NCBI RefSeq assembly: GCF_007827045.1
Contig: NZ_RPFW01000001.1
Location: forward strand, 968,519 to 1,032,518
DNA length: 64,000 nucleotides
DNA from: Trebonia kvetii
GTDB taxonomy: Bacteria; Actinomycetota; Actinomycetes; Streptosporangiales; Streptosporangiaceae
Direction: 5' to 3'
Part shown: piece by piece, positions 32,270 through 41,000 of the stretch
Position numbering within the stretch: position 1 is the stretch's first letter
Layout of the letters: each line of letters begins with the position of its first letter
Notes under the pieces: generated by a model
The model's database searches: none
The model's input: only the letters and a program-made list of their open reading frames with translations
What the model was told of the DNA's origin: nothing
Made by a program: the position numbers and the translations under genes

Positions 32270-34696
32270 TCATCTCATCCTCGGCGCTCGTCCGATGATC
32301 CCGGCCGCCTCGAGTTCGGCGATCTCGGCCGCGTTTACGCCGAGTTCGGTGAGCACTTCGTGGTTGTGCTCGCCGAGCAATGGCGCGGGGCTGCGGTGAA
32401 ACCGGGCCGGGCCGTCGGACAGGCGCATCGGAATGGTGCTCTGCCTGGCGGGCGGCCCCACCGGATGCTCGGTCAGCTCGAAGAAGCCGCGCGCCTGAAG
32501 CGGCGGCAGCTCGGCCTGGCGATGCGGCTGCATCACCTTCGCCACCGGCACCCCTGCCCCCCACAGCGTTTCGACGATCTCGTCCCTTGTCCGGTCCGCG
32601 CACCAGGCCGCGAGGTGCTCGTCGATCACATCGTGGCGGGCCCGGCGGCCGGCCGCGGCGGACAGTTCCGGGTCGGCGGCCCAGGCCGGGTGGCCGAGGG
32701 CGCCGGCCAGCGCCGCCCACTGCTCATCGGTGGCGACGGCGACGGCGACCCAAGCGTCCAGGCGGCCGAACTCGTCGGTGTCGGCCGACCGGTACAGGTT
32801 CTGCGGCGCCGCAAGCGGCCCCCGGTTGCCGTCGCGCTGCAGCAGGGCGCCGAACGCGGAGAACTCGATCGGCTGCGCGGCGGCGATGCTGATGGCCGCT
32901 TCCACCATGGCCGCCTCCACCAGGACGCCCTGCCCGGTGCGGCGCCGGTGCTCGAGGGCGAGCAGCAGGCCGTTGAGCGCGTGCAGGCCGGCGTTCGGGT
33001 CGCCAAGAGAGTACGGCTCGACCGGGTTGTCGTCGGGGTATCCGGTCAGCCAGGTGAGGCCGGCCGCATCCTCGATGACATAGGCGAACGCCGGGTTCTC
33101 CCGCATCGGGCCGGTTAGGCCGAACCCCGGCATGCGCACCATCACGATGTCGGGGCGCAGCGCCCGGACCCGGTCGTAGTCGAGCCCGATCTGGTCGAGG
33201 ACCCGCGGCGTGTAGTTCTCGACGATGACGTCGCTGCTGGCGATCAGCCTCTTGAGCAGTTCCAGGCCGCGCTCGGTCTGGAAGTCAACCGTGACGCTCT
33301 TCTTGTTGGTGTTCAGCGCGCGGAAGATGGGGCACTTCTCCCACCACTGGTCCTCCGTTACCGGAATCCCGGCGATCATGCGGGCGCCGTCGGGCCTGGT
33401 GGTGGATTCCACGTGGATCACCTCCGCGCCGAGCATCGCCAGGATGTGCGTGGCGGACGGCCCGGCCCAGAAGGCGGTCAGGTCGAGCACCCGCAGGCCG
33501 GCGTACGGCAGCTGGGTTCCGGCGGCGGACCCACATGGACGCGGCCGCGCCGCGGCGGCGGTGTCCCGCCAGGTGCCGCTGTGCTCGCCGGTCCGCGGGG
33601 CCGGCTGCGCCGGGAGCAGCACATCAGGCGACAGCCGGTACGGCCCGGCTGGCTGCAGGAACTCATCCGTCGGGTTGCGGCGGAAAACCCCGCGCTCTCG
33701 CATCTGCTCAAGCTCGATGACGGTCGCGCCGCTGCTGACCGGCGCGTTCGGGATGCGGAAAGCGGTGGCCAGGTCCCTGGTGTCAGCGACCGTGTGGTCG
33801 GCGACCCATTCGCGCAGCTCCGGTGCGCGCTGGGCGGTGAGCTCGCCGATGCGGACCGGCTTGGCGGGGTCGATCCACTCCGGGTGACCCACCATGGCGC
33901 ACAGGTCGAACCACTGCTGAGCGGTGCCGCACCCGAGGGCCACCAGACCGTCCTTGGCGGCGGCGACGCCTGGCTGGAACAGCGAGCGCTCGGACCGCCA
34001 GGGCCGGTGCAGCGTCTCGAAGAAGGTCACCGGATAGTAGGTGAGGCACAGCACCGCGACTTCGAGCATCGACAGGTCGATGAGCTGCCCCGCGCCGGTC
34101 TGGCGCGCGCGGGCGAGCGCGGCCTGGATGCCGATGGCCGCGTACACGCCGGACAGCCACTCCCCCACCTGGCCGCCCACGTGCACCGGCGCACGGTCGG
34201 GCGCGCCGCGGCCTAGGCCGACGATCCCGCCGGACCAGGCCTGGAGGGTGAACTCGGTGGCGGGCCTGTCCTGCCACGGACCGTTCAGGCCGAACGGCGT
34301 TATCGCGGCCACCGCCAGGTGCGGGTGGGCGGACAGCAGCGACGCCGGGGTGCTGTCGCCGGCCACCCCGCCCGCCGGGCCTGGCGACCACACCACGGCG
34401 TGCGCGCGATCGAGCAGCTCGTCGAGGTCCGCGGCTGCCCGTTCGCCGTCCGGTCCGAAGACCACGCTCTGCTTTCCGCCCGCGAGGTAGCTGAACAGCG
34501 GAGCGTCCCGGCCGGCAGGCGGCACCTCGCCGGAGGCGGTCCAGCTGCGCAGGGCGTCACCCTCGGGCGGCTCGACCTTGACCACCGCGGCCCCGCCGTC
34601 GGCAAGCAGCCGCGTGCAGTACGCGCCCGCGATCCCGCTTGACAGGTCGACCACCAGGTAGCCGTCGAGCGGGCCGCGGGCGGCGGCCTCACTCAT
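32270..34696 (-). CDS. Two-domain family III CoA-transferase (CaiB/BaiF)
   Basis: 808 residues, twice the usual 400. Domain 1 (about 1-365) has LDGYLVVDLSSGIAGAYCTR, GAAVVKVEPPEGDALRSW and ITPFGLNGPWQDRPATEF. Domain 2 (about 395-800) has YAGLRVLDLTAFWAGPSATH, GAEVIHVESTTRPDG, LNTNKKSVTVDF and the Asp-containing GDPNAGLHALNGLLLALEHR that matches the catalytic Asp of the formyl-CoA transferase family. Domain 1 has no equally good Asp motif, so only the second half may be catalytic. The start overlaps the crotonase stop (ATGA). It probably activates a carboxylic acid of the pathway by CoA transfer. Confidence 0.88.
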   Translation of the reverse strand: MSEAAARGPLDGYLVVDLSSGIAGAYCTRLLADGGAAVVKVEPPEGDALRSWTASGEVPPAGRDAPLFSYLAGGKQSVVFGPDGERAAADLDELLDRAHAVVWSPGPAGGVAGDSTPASLLSAHPHLAVAAITPFGLNGPWQDRPATEFTLQAWSGGIVGLGRGAPDRAPVHVGGQVGEWLSGVYAAIGIQAALARARQTGAGQLIDLSMLEVAVLCLTYYPVTFFETLHRPWRSERSLFQPGVAAAKDGLVALGCGTAQQWFDLCAMVGHPEWIDPAKPVRIGELTAQRAPELREWVADHTVADTRDLATAFRIPNAPVSSGATVIELEQMRERGVFRRNPTDEFLQPAGPYRLSPDVLLPAQPAPRTGEHSGTWRDTAAAARPRPCGSAAGTQLPYAGLRVLDLTAFWAGPSATHILAMLGAEVIHVESTTRPDGARMIAGIPVTEDQWWEKCPIFRALNTNKKSVTVDFQTERGLELLKRLIASSDVIVENYTPRVLDQIGLDYDRVRALRPDIVMVRMPGFGLTGPMRENPAFAYVIEDAAGLTWLTGYPDDNPVEPYSLGDPNAGLHALNGLLLALEHRRRTGQGVLVEAAMVEAAISIAAAQPIEFSAFGALLQRDGNRGPLAAPQNLYRSADTDEFGRLDAWVAVAVATDEQWAALAGALGHPAWAADPELSAAAGRRARHDVIDEHLAAWCADRTRDEIVETLWGAGVPVAKVMQPHRQAELPPLQARGFFELTEHPVGPPARQSTIPMRLSDGPARFHRSPAPLLGEHNHEVLTELGVNAAEIAELEAAGIIGRAPRMR

Positions 34697-35673
34697 GACG
34701 GGCGCTCGACGTCGGTCCTGGCGCGGCCAGACCGGCTGAGCCGGAAGTCGGGCGGGAACTGCGCGTCATTGTCCTTGACCGCGTTGGTGAGCCCGCGCTC
34801 GAACACGTCCTTGTCGAGCATCATCTCGGTCCGGTCCGGGCGGGCGTAGCGCCCGAGCGACTCGAACAGGCCAGTCAGCATTGACCCCAGCTGCTCGCCC
34901 TGGAACTGCTTGTACAGCTCGAAGAAGAGCTTCTGCTGGAACACGGTGTCGGTCGGCCGGTTGCGCGCGCAGGCCAGCGCGTACTTCTCGGTCTCCGCCT
35001 CAAGCTGGTCGCGCGGTACGACCTTGGTGAGGAAGTTGCAGTCGTTCATCTCGGCCGCGGTGAACGGGCGGCCGGTGAAGACCATCTCCTGGAACTTCCG
35101 CAGGCCCATCGTCTGCACCCAGGTCCACATGCGCGGACCCCAGCCCTGGTAGCGGAACGACGCGTGCCCGAACAGCGCATCGTCGGAAGAGATCACCAGG
35201 TCGGCGTCCCCTGCCTGGTAGAAGTGCCACCCGTAGCAGTAGCCCTTGACCTCGACGATGCTGATCTTCTTGAACTCCTGCAGGCTCCGGCAGCCGCCGC
35301 GGCCATTGGCGAACCACTGGGTAAGCTGCGCGCCGCCGCGGAACGAGTCGGCCGGGGGCAGCCGCACGTCGTCGTCCGCCGTGAGGTGGTACTCGGCCAG
35401 CCGGGGGCCGTCGTCCTCGCCGTTCAGCGTCTCCATGAACTCCGGCAGGTCGACACCGCTGCCGAAATCCTGGCCAAGGCCGCGGATGACAAGCACCTTC
35501 ACGTCGTCGTCGATATTCGCGCGGTGCAGCAGCTCGGCGTAACGCAGCCGGGCCGCGCTGGTTGGCGCGTTCAGCCGCTCGGGCCTGCTGAGGGTGATGG
35601 TGGCGATCTTGGTGGCCGGGTCCTTCTGGTAGACGACGATCTCTTCCGGGCTCGGGTACGCGGCAGCGGGCAA
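34693..35673 (-). CDS. Enoyl-CoA hydratase/isomerase (crotonase)-family protein
   Basis: 326 residues from a TTG at 35673, which has GAGGAG 6 bases upstream; the open frame extends farther but into the neighbouring gene's region. Crotonase core: IATITLSRPERLNAPTSAAR, VLVIRGLGQDFGSGVDLPEF (oxyanion loop 1), KISIVEVKGYCYGWHFYQAG (loop 2) and ADLVISSDDALFGHASFRYQ. The usual catalytic Glu pair is not obvious, so hydratase activity is uncertain; other crotonases do hydrolysis, isomerisation or ring cleavage. The next gene downstream is the CoA-transferase (ATGA overlap), supporting a CoA-thioester substrate. Confidence 0.85.
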   Translation of the reverse strand: MPAAAYPSPEEIVVYQKDPATKIATITLSRPERLNAPTSAARLRYAELLHRANIDDDVKVLVIRGLGQDFGSGVDLPEFMETLNGEDDGPRLAEYHLTADDDVRLPPADSFRGGAQLTQWFANGRGGCRSLQEFKKISIVEVKGYCYGWHFYQAGDADLVISSDDALFGHASFRYQGWGPRMWTWVQTMGLRKFQEMVFTGRPFTAAEMNDCNFLTKVVPRDQLEAETEKYALACARNRPTDTVFQQKLFFELYKQFQGEQLGSMLTGLFESLGRYARPDRTEMMLDKDVFERGLTNAVKDNDAQFPPDFRLSRSGRARTDVERPS

Positions 35674-35698
35674 GGGAGACTCCTCGAAGTTGATCGGG

Positions 35699-36817
35699 TC
35701 AGCCGATGGGGACGCCGGGTGCGCACGTGAGCAGCTCCGGGCCGTCGGCGGTGACCAGCACGGTGTCGCGGCGGAAGGCGGCTCCGGTGCCGGCTTCCCA
35801 GACGTAGCCGGTGAGGGCGAGCACCATGCCCGCCTCGATGCGCTCCTCCCGCGCGGTCCGCGGCAGCCCACCGGTCACCACCGGCGGGTCGAAACCGAGG
35901 CCGAGCCCGCGGGCGACCGGCATCGGCGGCAGGGCCTCGCCGGCCCCGGTGTAGCTTTCCAGCAGGTCGCTGGCGGCGGCACCCGGGCGGCAGGCCGCGA
36001 GCAGCCGCTCCCACACCCGGTCGCAGCGCTGTGCTAGCGCCGCAGGGGCAGCCCCGCCGACGGCGTAGGTCCTGCCGACCTCGGCGATATAGCCGTGCGC
36101 GACGACCCCCGCGGTGAAGGCGACCAGGTCACCCGGCCTGGCCCGGCCGTCACCGCCCGCCCGCCGCCACGGATGGTCCTTGCTGGTGACGCAGGCCGCG
36201 TCCTGGACCGCGGGCGTGGTGACCCCGCCGGCGGCGGCCGCCTCGAGCAGCACCCCGGCCAGCTCTTTCTCTGTTGCCCCTGGCCGCAGCTCGGCGACCG
36301 CCTTGGCGAGGCTGGTCTCGGCCACCGCGACCGCCTGGCGCAGCACGGCCAGCTCCTCGGCGGTCTTGATCCGGCGCGCGGCCCGCATCGCCACCTCGCC
36401 GTCGACCAGCTCGGCGGCGGGGAAGGCGACCGGCAGCAGCTGGGCGAAGGTCGGTGACATCGCGTCGGTGCCCACCCGGCGGGCTCCGGCGGCGCCCTCG
36501 ACGCGCCGCAGCACCTCGATCGTGTTCATCGGGTTCCAGGTGAGGCCGAACAGGTTCTCCCGTGGGATGTCCTCGGGAATCCCCTCGTCCCAGGTGCTGA
36601 GCAGGTGGATGGAGCCGGTGGAGCGCACCAGCATGCAGGCGGGCCCGAACCCTGACGTGCCGGCCGTCCAGAGGGTGGGGGTGCCGGTCACGTAGCGCAC
36701 GTTAGCGGTCCGCCCAAGCACGAGAACGTCGAGGTCGTGGGCATCCATCTGGGCCAGCGCGCGCTTCCGCCGCCCGAGGCGGAGTGCGCGGTCGTCCGGC
36801 CGGATCTCAGTCGCCAT
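35699..36817 (-). CDS. M24-family (creatinase/aminopeptidase P) protein lacking metal ligands
   Basis: 372 residues from the ATG at 36817, which overlaps the preceding M24 gene by 11 bases. The pita-bread fold is recognisable: VLVLGRTANVRYVTGTPTLW, RRIKTAEELAVLRQAVAVAE, GDLVAFTAGVVAHGYIAEVG. The five metal-binding positions seen in the neighbour (D, D, H, E, E) read T (FTAG), E (AEVGRT), non-His (ARGLGLGF), T (ALTGYVWE) and D (RRDTVLVT). It is therefore probably metal-free: creatinase-like hydrolysis without metal, or a non-catalytic partner. Its tight coupling to the intact paralogue suggests the two work together. Confidence 0.82.
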   Translation of the reverse strand: MATEIRPDDRALRLGRRKRALAQMDAHDLDVLVLGRTANVRYVTGTPTLWTAGTSGFGPACMLVRSTGSIHLLSTWDEGIPEDIPRENLFGLTWNPMNTIEVLRRVEGAAGARRVGTDAMSPTFAQLLPVAFPAAELVDGEVAMRAARRIKTAEELAVLRQAVAVAETSLAKAVAELRPGATEKELAGVLLEAAAAGGVTTPAVQDAACVTSKDHPWRRAGGDGRARPGDLVAFTAGVVAHGYIAEVGRTYAVGGAAPAALAQRCDRVWERLLAACRPGAAASDLLESYTGAGEALPPMPVARGLGLGFDPPVVTGGLPRTAREERIEAGMVLALTGYVWEAGTGAAFRRDTVLVTADGPELLTCAPGVPIG

Positions 36818-38018
36818 ACGGCGTGAAGGGGTAGTCGGAGAGCATGATGTACCCGTCATCGGTGATCAGCATGACTTCCTCAGCGCGGTAGCCGCCGGTG
36901 CCGTCTTCCCAGACGATCGGCTCGAGTACGAGAATGTTGCCTGCCTCGAGGACCACGCTCTGGTCGAACTGGTCACCCAGGTCGGTGCCGACGAACGGCA
37001 TCTCCGCCGCGTCGACCCCGAGGCCGTGCCCGAGGTAGAAGTGCTTGACCCACGGCCTGGTGCCGTCGCCGTGGGCTTCGATCGCCGCCTTGGTCAGCTC
37101 GGCGCCGGTCGCCCCGGCCCGCGTCACCGCGTGGACCGCGTCGACGATCTCGGTCCATCGCCGGAACTGCGCCCGCTGCCGCGGCGACGGATCCTGGCCG
37201 ACGACCCAGGTCCGGCCGAAGTCGGAGCAGTAGCCGCCCCAGCTGACGCTCACGTCGACCCACAGCACGTCGCCGCGGGCCAGCTCGCGCTCGGTGGTCA
37301 GCAGCGGCAGCGCCAGGTCGCCGTGGATGGTCCAGACGCCTTCCGCCCGGCTTGGCGGCATCACCTGCCAGATCGGGTCGAGCACGTTGGCGGTCGCGCC
37401 CAGTTCGAACGCGCGGCGGACGAACCGGCCGGACAGGTCCACCTGACGGACGCCGGGCGCCAGCGCCCGCTCGACGTCGGCCATGGCCTCCTCGGTGATC
37501 CGCAGGGCCCGGCGCATGCAGGCAAGCTCGTCGGCGGTCTTGGTCGCCTTGGCCTCGCTGATGATCCGCCCCGCGTCGACCAGGCCACCGGGGAACAAGC
37601 GGTGCTGTATGCGCCGCATGGCCCCGGTGAGCTCGTCGACGGCGATCACCGCGCCGGCCGGCACCAGCTCCGCCAGCTGGCCGGCGAAGAGCTCAGTGCC
37701 CTCGTCGTACTCCAGGTACACCGGGTCGTGCAGGTGGCCCGCGGCCAGCTCCGCCCCGGGCACGGCTCCCTCGCGGAACGGCAGGAACACGTGCGGTTCC
37801 GGGTCGTCGGCTAGGATCACCGCGACCGGCCGGTCCACGTGCGCCAGCCCCGAGTCGCCAAGCGGCCAGCTCACGCCGGTGGCGTAACTGACTTTGCTGT
37901 TGCCGATCAGGACGAGGACGTCCACGCCGTGGCGGGCCATCGAGGCACGCAGCTTCTGTCCCGTCTCCCGCCGCATGCGGGCCATGTCGGGGACGTCGGG
38001 AATGTCAGTGACGGTCAC
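36807..38018 (-). CDS. M24-family metallopeptidase (Xaa-Pro peptidase-like) with full ligand set
   Basis: 403 residues from a GTG at 38018 with GGGAGG 5 bases upstream. The N-terminal creatinase domain (HGVDVLVLIGNSKVSYATGV) precedes the catalytic domain. That domain has both Asp ligands (WVDVSVSWGGYCSDFGRTW), the His (HFYLGHGLGVDAAEMP) and both Glu (LVLEPIVWEDG, RAEEVMLIT), as expected for a dinuclear metal hydrolase. It could cleave an X-Pro or amide bond, or hydrolyse a small-molecule C-N or C-S bond as other M24 enzymes do. The gene before it is the amidohydrolase (10-base gap), the one after is the ligand-less paralogue. Confidence 0.88.
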   Translation of the reverse strand: MTVTDIPDVPDMARMRRETGQKLRASMARHGVDVLVLIGNSKVSYATGVSWPLGDSGLAHVDRPVAVILADDPEPHVFLPFREGAVPGAELAAGHLHDPVYLEYDEGTELFAGQLAELVPAGAVIAVDELTGAMRRIQHRLFPGGLVDAGRIISEAKATKTADELACMRRALRITEEAMADVERALAPGVRQVDLSGRFVRRAFELGATANVLDPIWQVMPPSRAEGVWTIHGDLALPLLTTERELARGDVLWVDVSVSWGGYCSDFGRTWVVGQDPSPRQRAQFRRWTEIVDAVHAVTRAGATGAELTKAAIEAHGDGTRPWVKHFYLGHGLGVDAAEMPFVGTDLGDQFDQSVVLEAGNILVLEPIVWEDGTGGYRAEEVMLITDDGYIMLSDYPFTPYGD

Positions 38019-38028
38019 GCTCGCCTCC

Positions 38029-39198
38029 CTAGATCCCAAGGAAGGCCTGCACGTTGGCGCTGACGATCTTCTCCGCCCGCTCCGGACCGACCGCATCGAC
38101 GACCGACGACAGCGACCGCCGTGAGTAGCCGAAGGTGCTCTCGTTGTGCGGGAAGTCCGAGGACCACATGATCTTGTCCGCGCCGATCTGGTCGATCAGG
38201 CTGAGCCCGAGCGGGTCCACCATGAACGAGGAGTACATGTGGGTCCGCCAGTAATGCCGGACGTCGTGCTCCACGGCGCGGGTGGTCATGTGCTGGTACG
38301 ACGCCAGCATGTGCTCGGCATCCTGCAACGCGGCCGGAACCCAGTTCACTCCGCCCTCGAACCACCCGATCTTCAGCCCCGGGTGCCGGTCGAGGATGCC
38401 GGTGAAGAGGTACTTGCCGAACATCTCGCGGAACGACGCGACCTGGCAGATCATCGCCACCAGCATCATGTTGTGCTCGCAGGGGGTGCTCAGCCCGGTC
38501 TCGCCGATGTGGTGGGCGACGCCGACGCCGGACTCCTCGATCGCGTCCCACACCCCGGTCATCGCGGAGCCACCGTAATCGATCACCTTGCCGTCGTCGT
38601 CCTTGCCCGGGTTCAGCGGCAGCAGGAACGTCTTCAGGCCGAGTGCTTTCAGCTCGGTGAGCGTCCGGGTCGCCCCGGCGGCGTCCCACCAGTTGATCAG
38701 GCCAACCCCGTAGAACCGCCCGCGGGACCGCTCCTGCAGCTCGGCAATGTACTCGTTATAGACGCGGAAGCACGCTTCCCGCAGCGCCTTGTCGGGGAAG
38801 TGCAGCAGCGCGAGCACCGCGTTGGGGAAGGCCAGTTCCCGGTCGACGCCGTCGGCGGCGAGCTGCTCAAGCCGCCTGTCCAGGTCCGCGGTGCTCGACC
38901 CCTCCAGCGGGTCGTACTGCATGAGCACGTGGGTGAACTGGGGCGGCAGGAACGACGTGTCCATGGCACCGAGCTCGAAGGCGCCGTCGCGATACCAGAT
39001 GCGCGGCGCGTGCTCCCGCATCGAGGCCGGCAGGCGCTCGTAGAAGATGTCCTCGGCCAGCGAGATGTGGTTGTCCGCGGAGAACACCCGCGTTCCCGTC
39101 GGCAGGCCGACCGGTCCGGCCCCGGAGGCCACCCGGTCCTTGGGCGCTCCGAACCCTTCTTGCGGGTAGAACGCGCTCGGTTCGGTCTGAGTCGTCAT
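38029..39198 (-). CDS. Amidohydrolase 2-family metal-dependent hydrolase/decarboxylase
   Basis: 389 residues from ATG 39198 (eight upstream codons of the open frame have no ribosome-binding site). The family TIM barrel is visible: FSADNHISLAEDIFYERLPA at the N-terminus, GVGVAHHIGETGLSTPCEHN mid-protein, RHPGLKIGWFEGGVNWVPAA, and the C-terminal KIMWSSDFPHNESTFGYSRR. The last segment supplies the conserved Asp (SSDFPH). The usual HxH of strand 1 is replaced by D-N-H, common among amidohydrolase 2 enzymes such as aromatic decarboxylases. It is first in the minus-strand operon. The reaction is probably hydrolysis or decarboxylation of a ring intermediate. Confidence 0.85.
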   Translation of the reverse strand: MTTQTEPSAFYPQEGFGAPKDRVASGAGPVGLPTGTRVFSADNHISLAEDIFYERLPASMREHAPRIWYRDGAFELGAMDTSFLPPQFTHVLMQYDPLEGSSTADLDRRLEQLAADGVDRELAFPNAVLALLHFPDKALREACFRVYNEYIAELQERSRGRFYGVGLINWWDAAGATRTLTELKALGLKTFLLPLNPGKDDDGKVIDYGGSAMTGVWDAIEESGVGVAHHIGETGLSTPCEHNMMLVAMICQVASFREMFGKYLFTGILDRHPGLKIGWFEGGVNWVPAALQDAEHMLASYQHMTTRAVEHDVRHYWRTHMYSSFMVDPLGLSLIDQIGADKIMWSSDFPHNESTFGYSRRSLSSVVDAVGPERAEKIVSANVQAFLGI

Positions 39199-39339
39199 GA
39201 ACGTGAGTGGAACACTCACCACGCATCGGTGTCAACCACGTGATTTAAAAGTTCTCTGACCGAACGGTTGTCGTCTTCGCCAGAAACCCACTTGATCAGC
39301 GCTTATGTCGAGCGAACGAGTTTCATCTGAATCAGTCAG

Positions 39340-39369
39340 TTGACTTAAGACACTGAGCAGGGTTACGGT
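39340..39369 (+). promoter_or_regulatory. Candidate promoter of the ferredoxin-P450-SDR operon
   Basis: TTGACT (39340-39345) and TACGGT (39364-39369) spaced 18 bases match the actinomycete housekeeping consensus (TTGAC, TAnnnT), 35 bases before the ferredoxin ATG. TCAGT and ACTGA (39334-39338 and 39350-39354) overlap the -35 region as a weak dyad that could be a TetR site. The rest of the 39199-39403 divergent region has AT-rich stretches but no further clear element. Confidence 0.55.
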
Positions 39370-39403
39370 CACGGTCAAGCGGCCGAGGACAGGAGAGCCA
39401 TTC

Positions 39404-39598
39404 ATGAGAGTCGCGGTGGACCAAGACAGCTGCATTGCGGCAGGCCAGTGCGTCGCGGCCGCTCCCGATGTCTTCGACCAGCGGGACTCCGACGGCGTCG
39501 TCGTCCTGCTCAAGGCCACGCCCGACGCCGGCGAGGAGGACGACGTGCGGCGGGCGGCCGCGGTCTGTCCCGCGCTGGCGATCCAGGTTCAGGGCTGA
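39404..39598 (+). CDS. [3Fe-4S] ferredoxin, P450 partner
   Basis: 64 residues, ATG with AGGAGAG 8 bases upstream. Three cysteines (C10-x5-C16 in DSCIAAGQCVAAAPDVF and C55 in AAVCPALAI) replace the four-Cys pattern of [4Fe-4S] ferredoxins, with Ala in the missing position. This is the type that feeds electrons to actinomycete P450s. The next gene, 23 bases on, is a P450. No ferredoxin reductase is nearby. Confidence 0.92.
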   Translation: MRVAVDQDSCIAAGQCVAAAPDVFDQRDSDGVVVLLKATPDAGEEDDVRRAAAVCPALAIQVQG

Positions 39599-39621
39599 CC
39601 CCGGCCCGGCAAAGGAGCACG

Positions 39622-40875
39622 ATGTCCTCTTCGCAGGCTCAGGACGCGACCGGCACTGGCGTCACTAGCACTGGCGACGCGCCGTTCTTCCCGATGAGCC
39701 GGGAGGCGGGCTGCCCGTTCGACCCGCCGCGGCAGTTGCGGGAAGCGGCCGCCAGCAACCCGGTCTCCCGGGTCACGATCTGGAACGACAGCACCCCGTG
39801 GATCATCACCGGACACGCCGAGCAGCGCGCCCTGCTGTCGGACCCGCGGGTGAGCGTGAACGACCGGCTGCCCGGGTTCCCGCACTGGCACGCGGGCATG
39901 GAGCAGGTGTCGACGCGGCGGGCCCCGTCGGTGTTCAACACTGACCCGCCCGAGCACACGCGATTCCGCCGGATGATGACGGCCCCGTTCACGTTCAAGC
40001 GGGTCAACGCGATGCGCGCGGTGGTCCAGGAGATCACCGACGACCTCATCGACCAGATGCTGGCCGGCCCCCGGCCGACGGACCTGGTCGAGGCGATCGC
40101 GCTGCCGCTGCCGAGCCGGATGATCTGCAGCATCATGGGCGTGCCGTACGAGGACCAGAAGACGTTCTCTGAGCAGGCCGGGATCGGGATGAAGAAGGAC
40201 GTCACCGTTGAGGCCCAGATCGCGTCCTTCCGCTGGCAGCACGACTACCTCGCCGACCTGGTCAGGGCCCGGATGGCGGAACCGCGCGACGACGTGGTCT
40301 CCGACCTGGCGCAGCGGGTGACCAACGGCGAGATCACGGTCGAAGAGGCGGCCGCCATGGGGGTCGGACTGTTCGTGGCCGGCCACGAGACCAGTGCCAA
40401 CATGATCGCGCTGGCCACCGTGGCCCTGCTCGAGCACCCCGACCAGCTCGCCATCCTGCGGGACTCCGATGACCCCCAGGTGGCCGCGACGGCCGTGGAA
40501 GAGCTGCTGCGCTACCTCGGCATCGTCCACATGGCACAGCGGCGGATCGCCAAGGAAGACATTGAGATCGGGGGCCAGACCATCAAGGCCGGCGAGGGCA
40601 TCCTCATCGAGCTTGCCTCCGCGAACCGCGACCCCCGTGTCTTCCCCGACCCCGACGCTCTCGACCTGCACCGGCCGGCCTCGGCTCACCATGCGTTCGG
40701 CTTCGGCCTGCACCAGTGCATCGGCCAGCAGCTCGCGCGGGTCGAGCTGCAGGTGGTGTACGGGACGCTCTTCCGCCGCATCCCGACCCTGAGCCTGGCC
40801 ACCAGTATCGACAAGATCGAGTTCAAGCACGACGGCATCGCGTACGGGGTATACCACCTGCCGGTCACCTGGTAG
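39622..40875 (+). CDS. Cytochrome P450 monooxygenase
   Basis: 417 residues, ATG with AAAGGAG upstream. I-helix oxygen-binding motif VAGHETSANM, K-helix EELLRY, and haem loop HHAFGFGLHQCIGQQLARVE with the Cys ligand C366. Sequence style is that of soluble class I bacterial P450s (for example the CYP105/CYP125-like range), but I cannot assign a family. It is co-transcribed with the ferredoxin before it and the SDR after it, so it likely hydroxylates the substrate that the SDR then oxidises. Its stop codon is the first base pair of a long hairpin (40875). Confidence 0.92.
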   Translation: MSSSQAQDATGTGVTSTGDAPFFPMSREAGCPFDPPRQLREAAASNPVSRVTIWNDSTPWIITGHAEQRALLSDPRVSVNDRLPGFPHWHAGMEQVSTRRAPSVFNTDPPEHTRFRRMMTAPFTFKRVNAMRAVVQEITDDLIDQMLAGPRPTDLVEAIALPLPSRMICSIMGVPYEDQKTFSEQAGIGMKKDVTVEAQIASFRWQHDYLADLVRARMAEPRDDVVSDLAQRVTNGEITVEEAAAMGVGLFVAGHETSANMIALATVALLEHPDQLAILRDSDDPQVAATAVEELLRYLGIVHMAQRRIAKEDIEIGGQTIKAGEGILIELASANRDPRVFPDPDALDLHRPASAHHAFGFGLHQCIGQQLARVELQVVYGTLFRRIPTLSLATSIDKIEFKHDGIAYGVYHLPVTW

Positions 40876-40986
40876 CGGGTGCTGGGCGCCCGATGGCAGA
40901 AACCGCCATCCTATCGGGCGCCCAGCACCCGCATATCTTCCGGGGGACGACCCCCCGTACCCCCCGGTGTCCGCCTAGCGGCGGAC
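40875..40986 (+). repeat. Three-hairpin element, family B copy 2
   Basis: Hairpin 1 has perfect 19-base arms (40875-40893 starting GCGGGTGCTGGG, and 40914-40932) around TGGCAGAAACCGCCATCCTA. Hairpin 2 is CGGGGG-acga-CCCCCCG (40941-40957). Hairpin 3 is GTCCGCC-tagc-GGCGGAC (40969-40986). Compared with copy 1 (30511) the loop of hairpin 1 and all of hairpin 2 are nearly identical, while the outer stems differ in sequence but remain paired. It fills the gap between the P450 and SDR genes. Confidence 0.75.
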
Positions 40987-41000
40987 GGAAAGCAGGGAGC

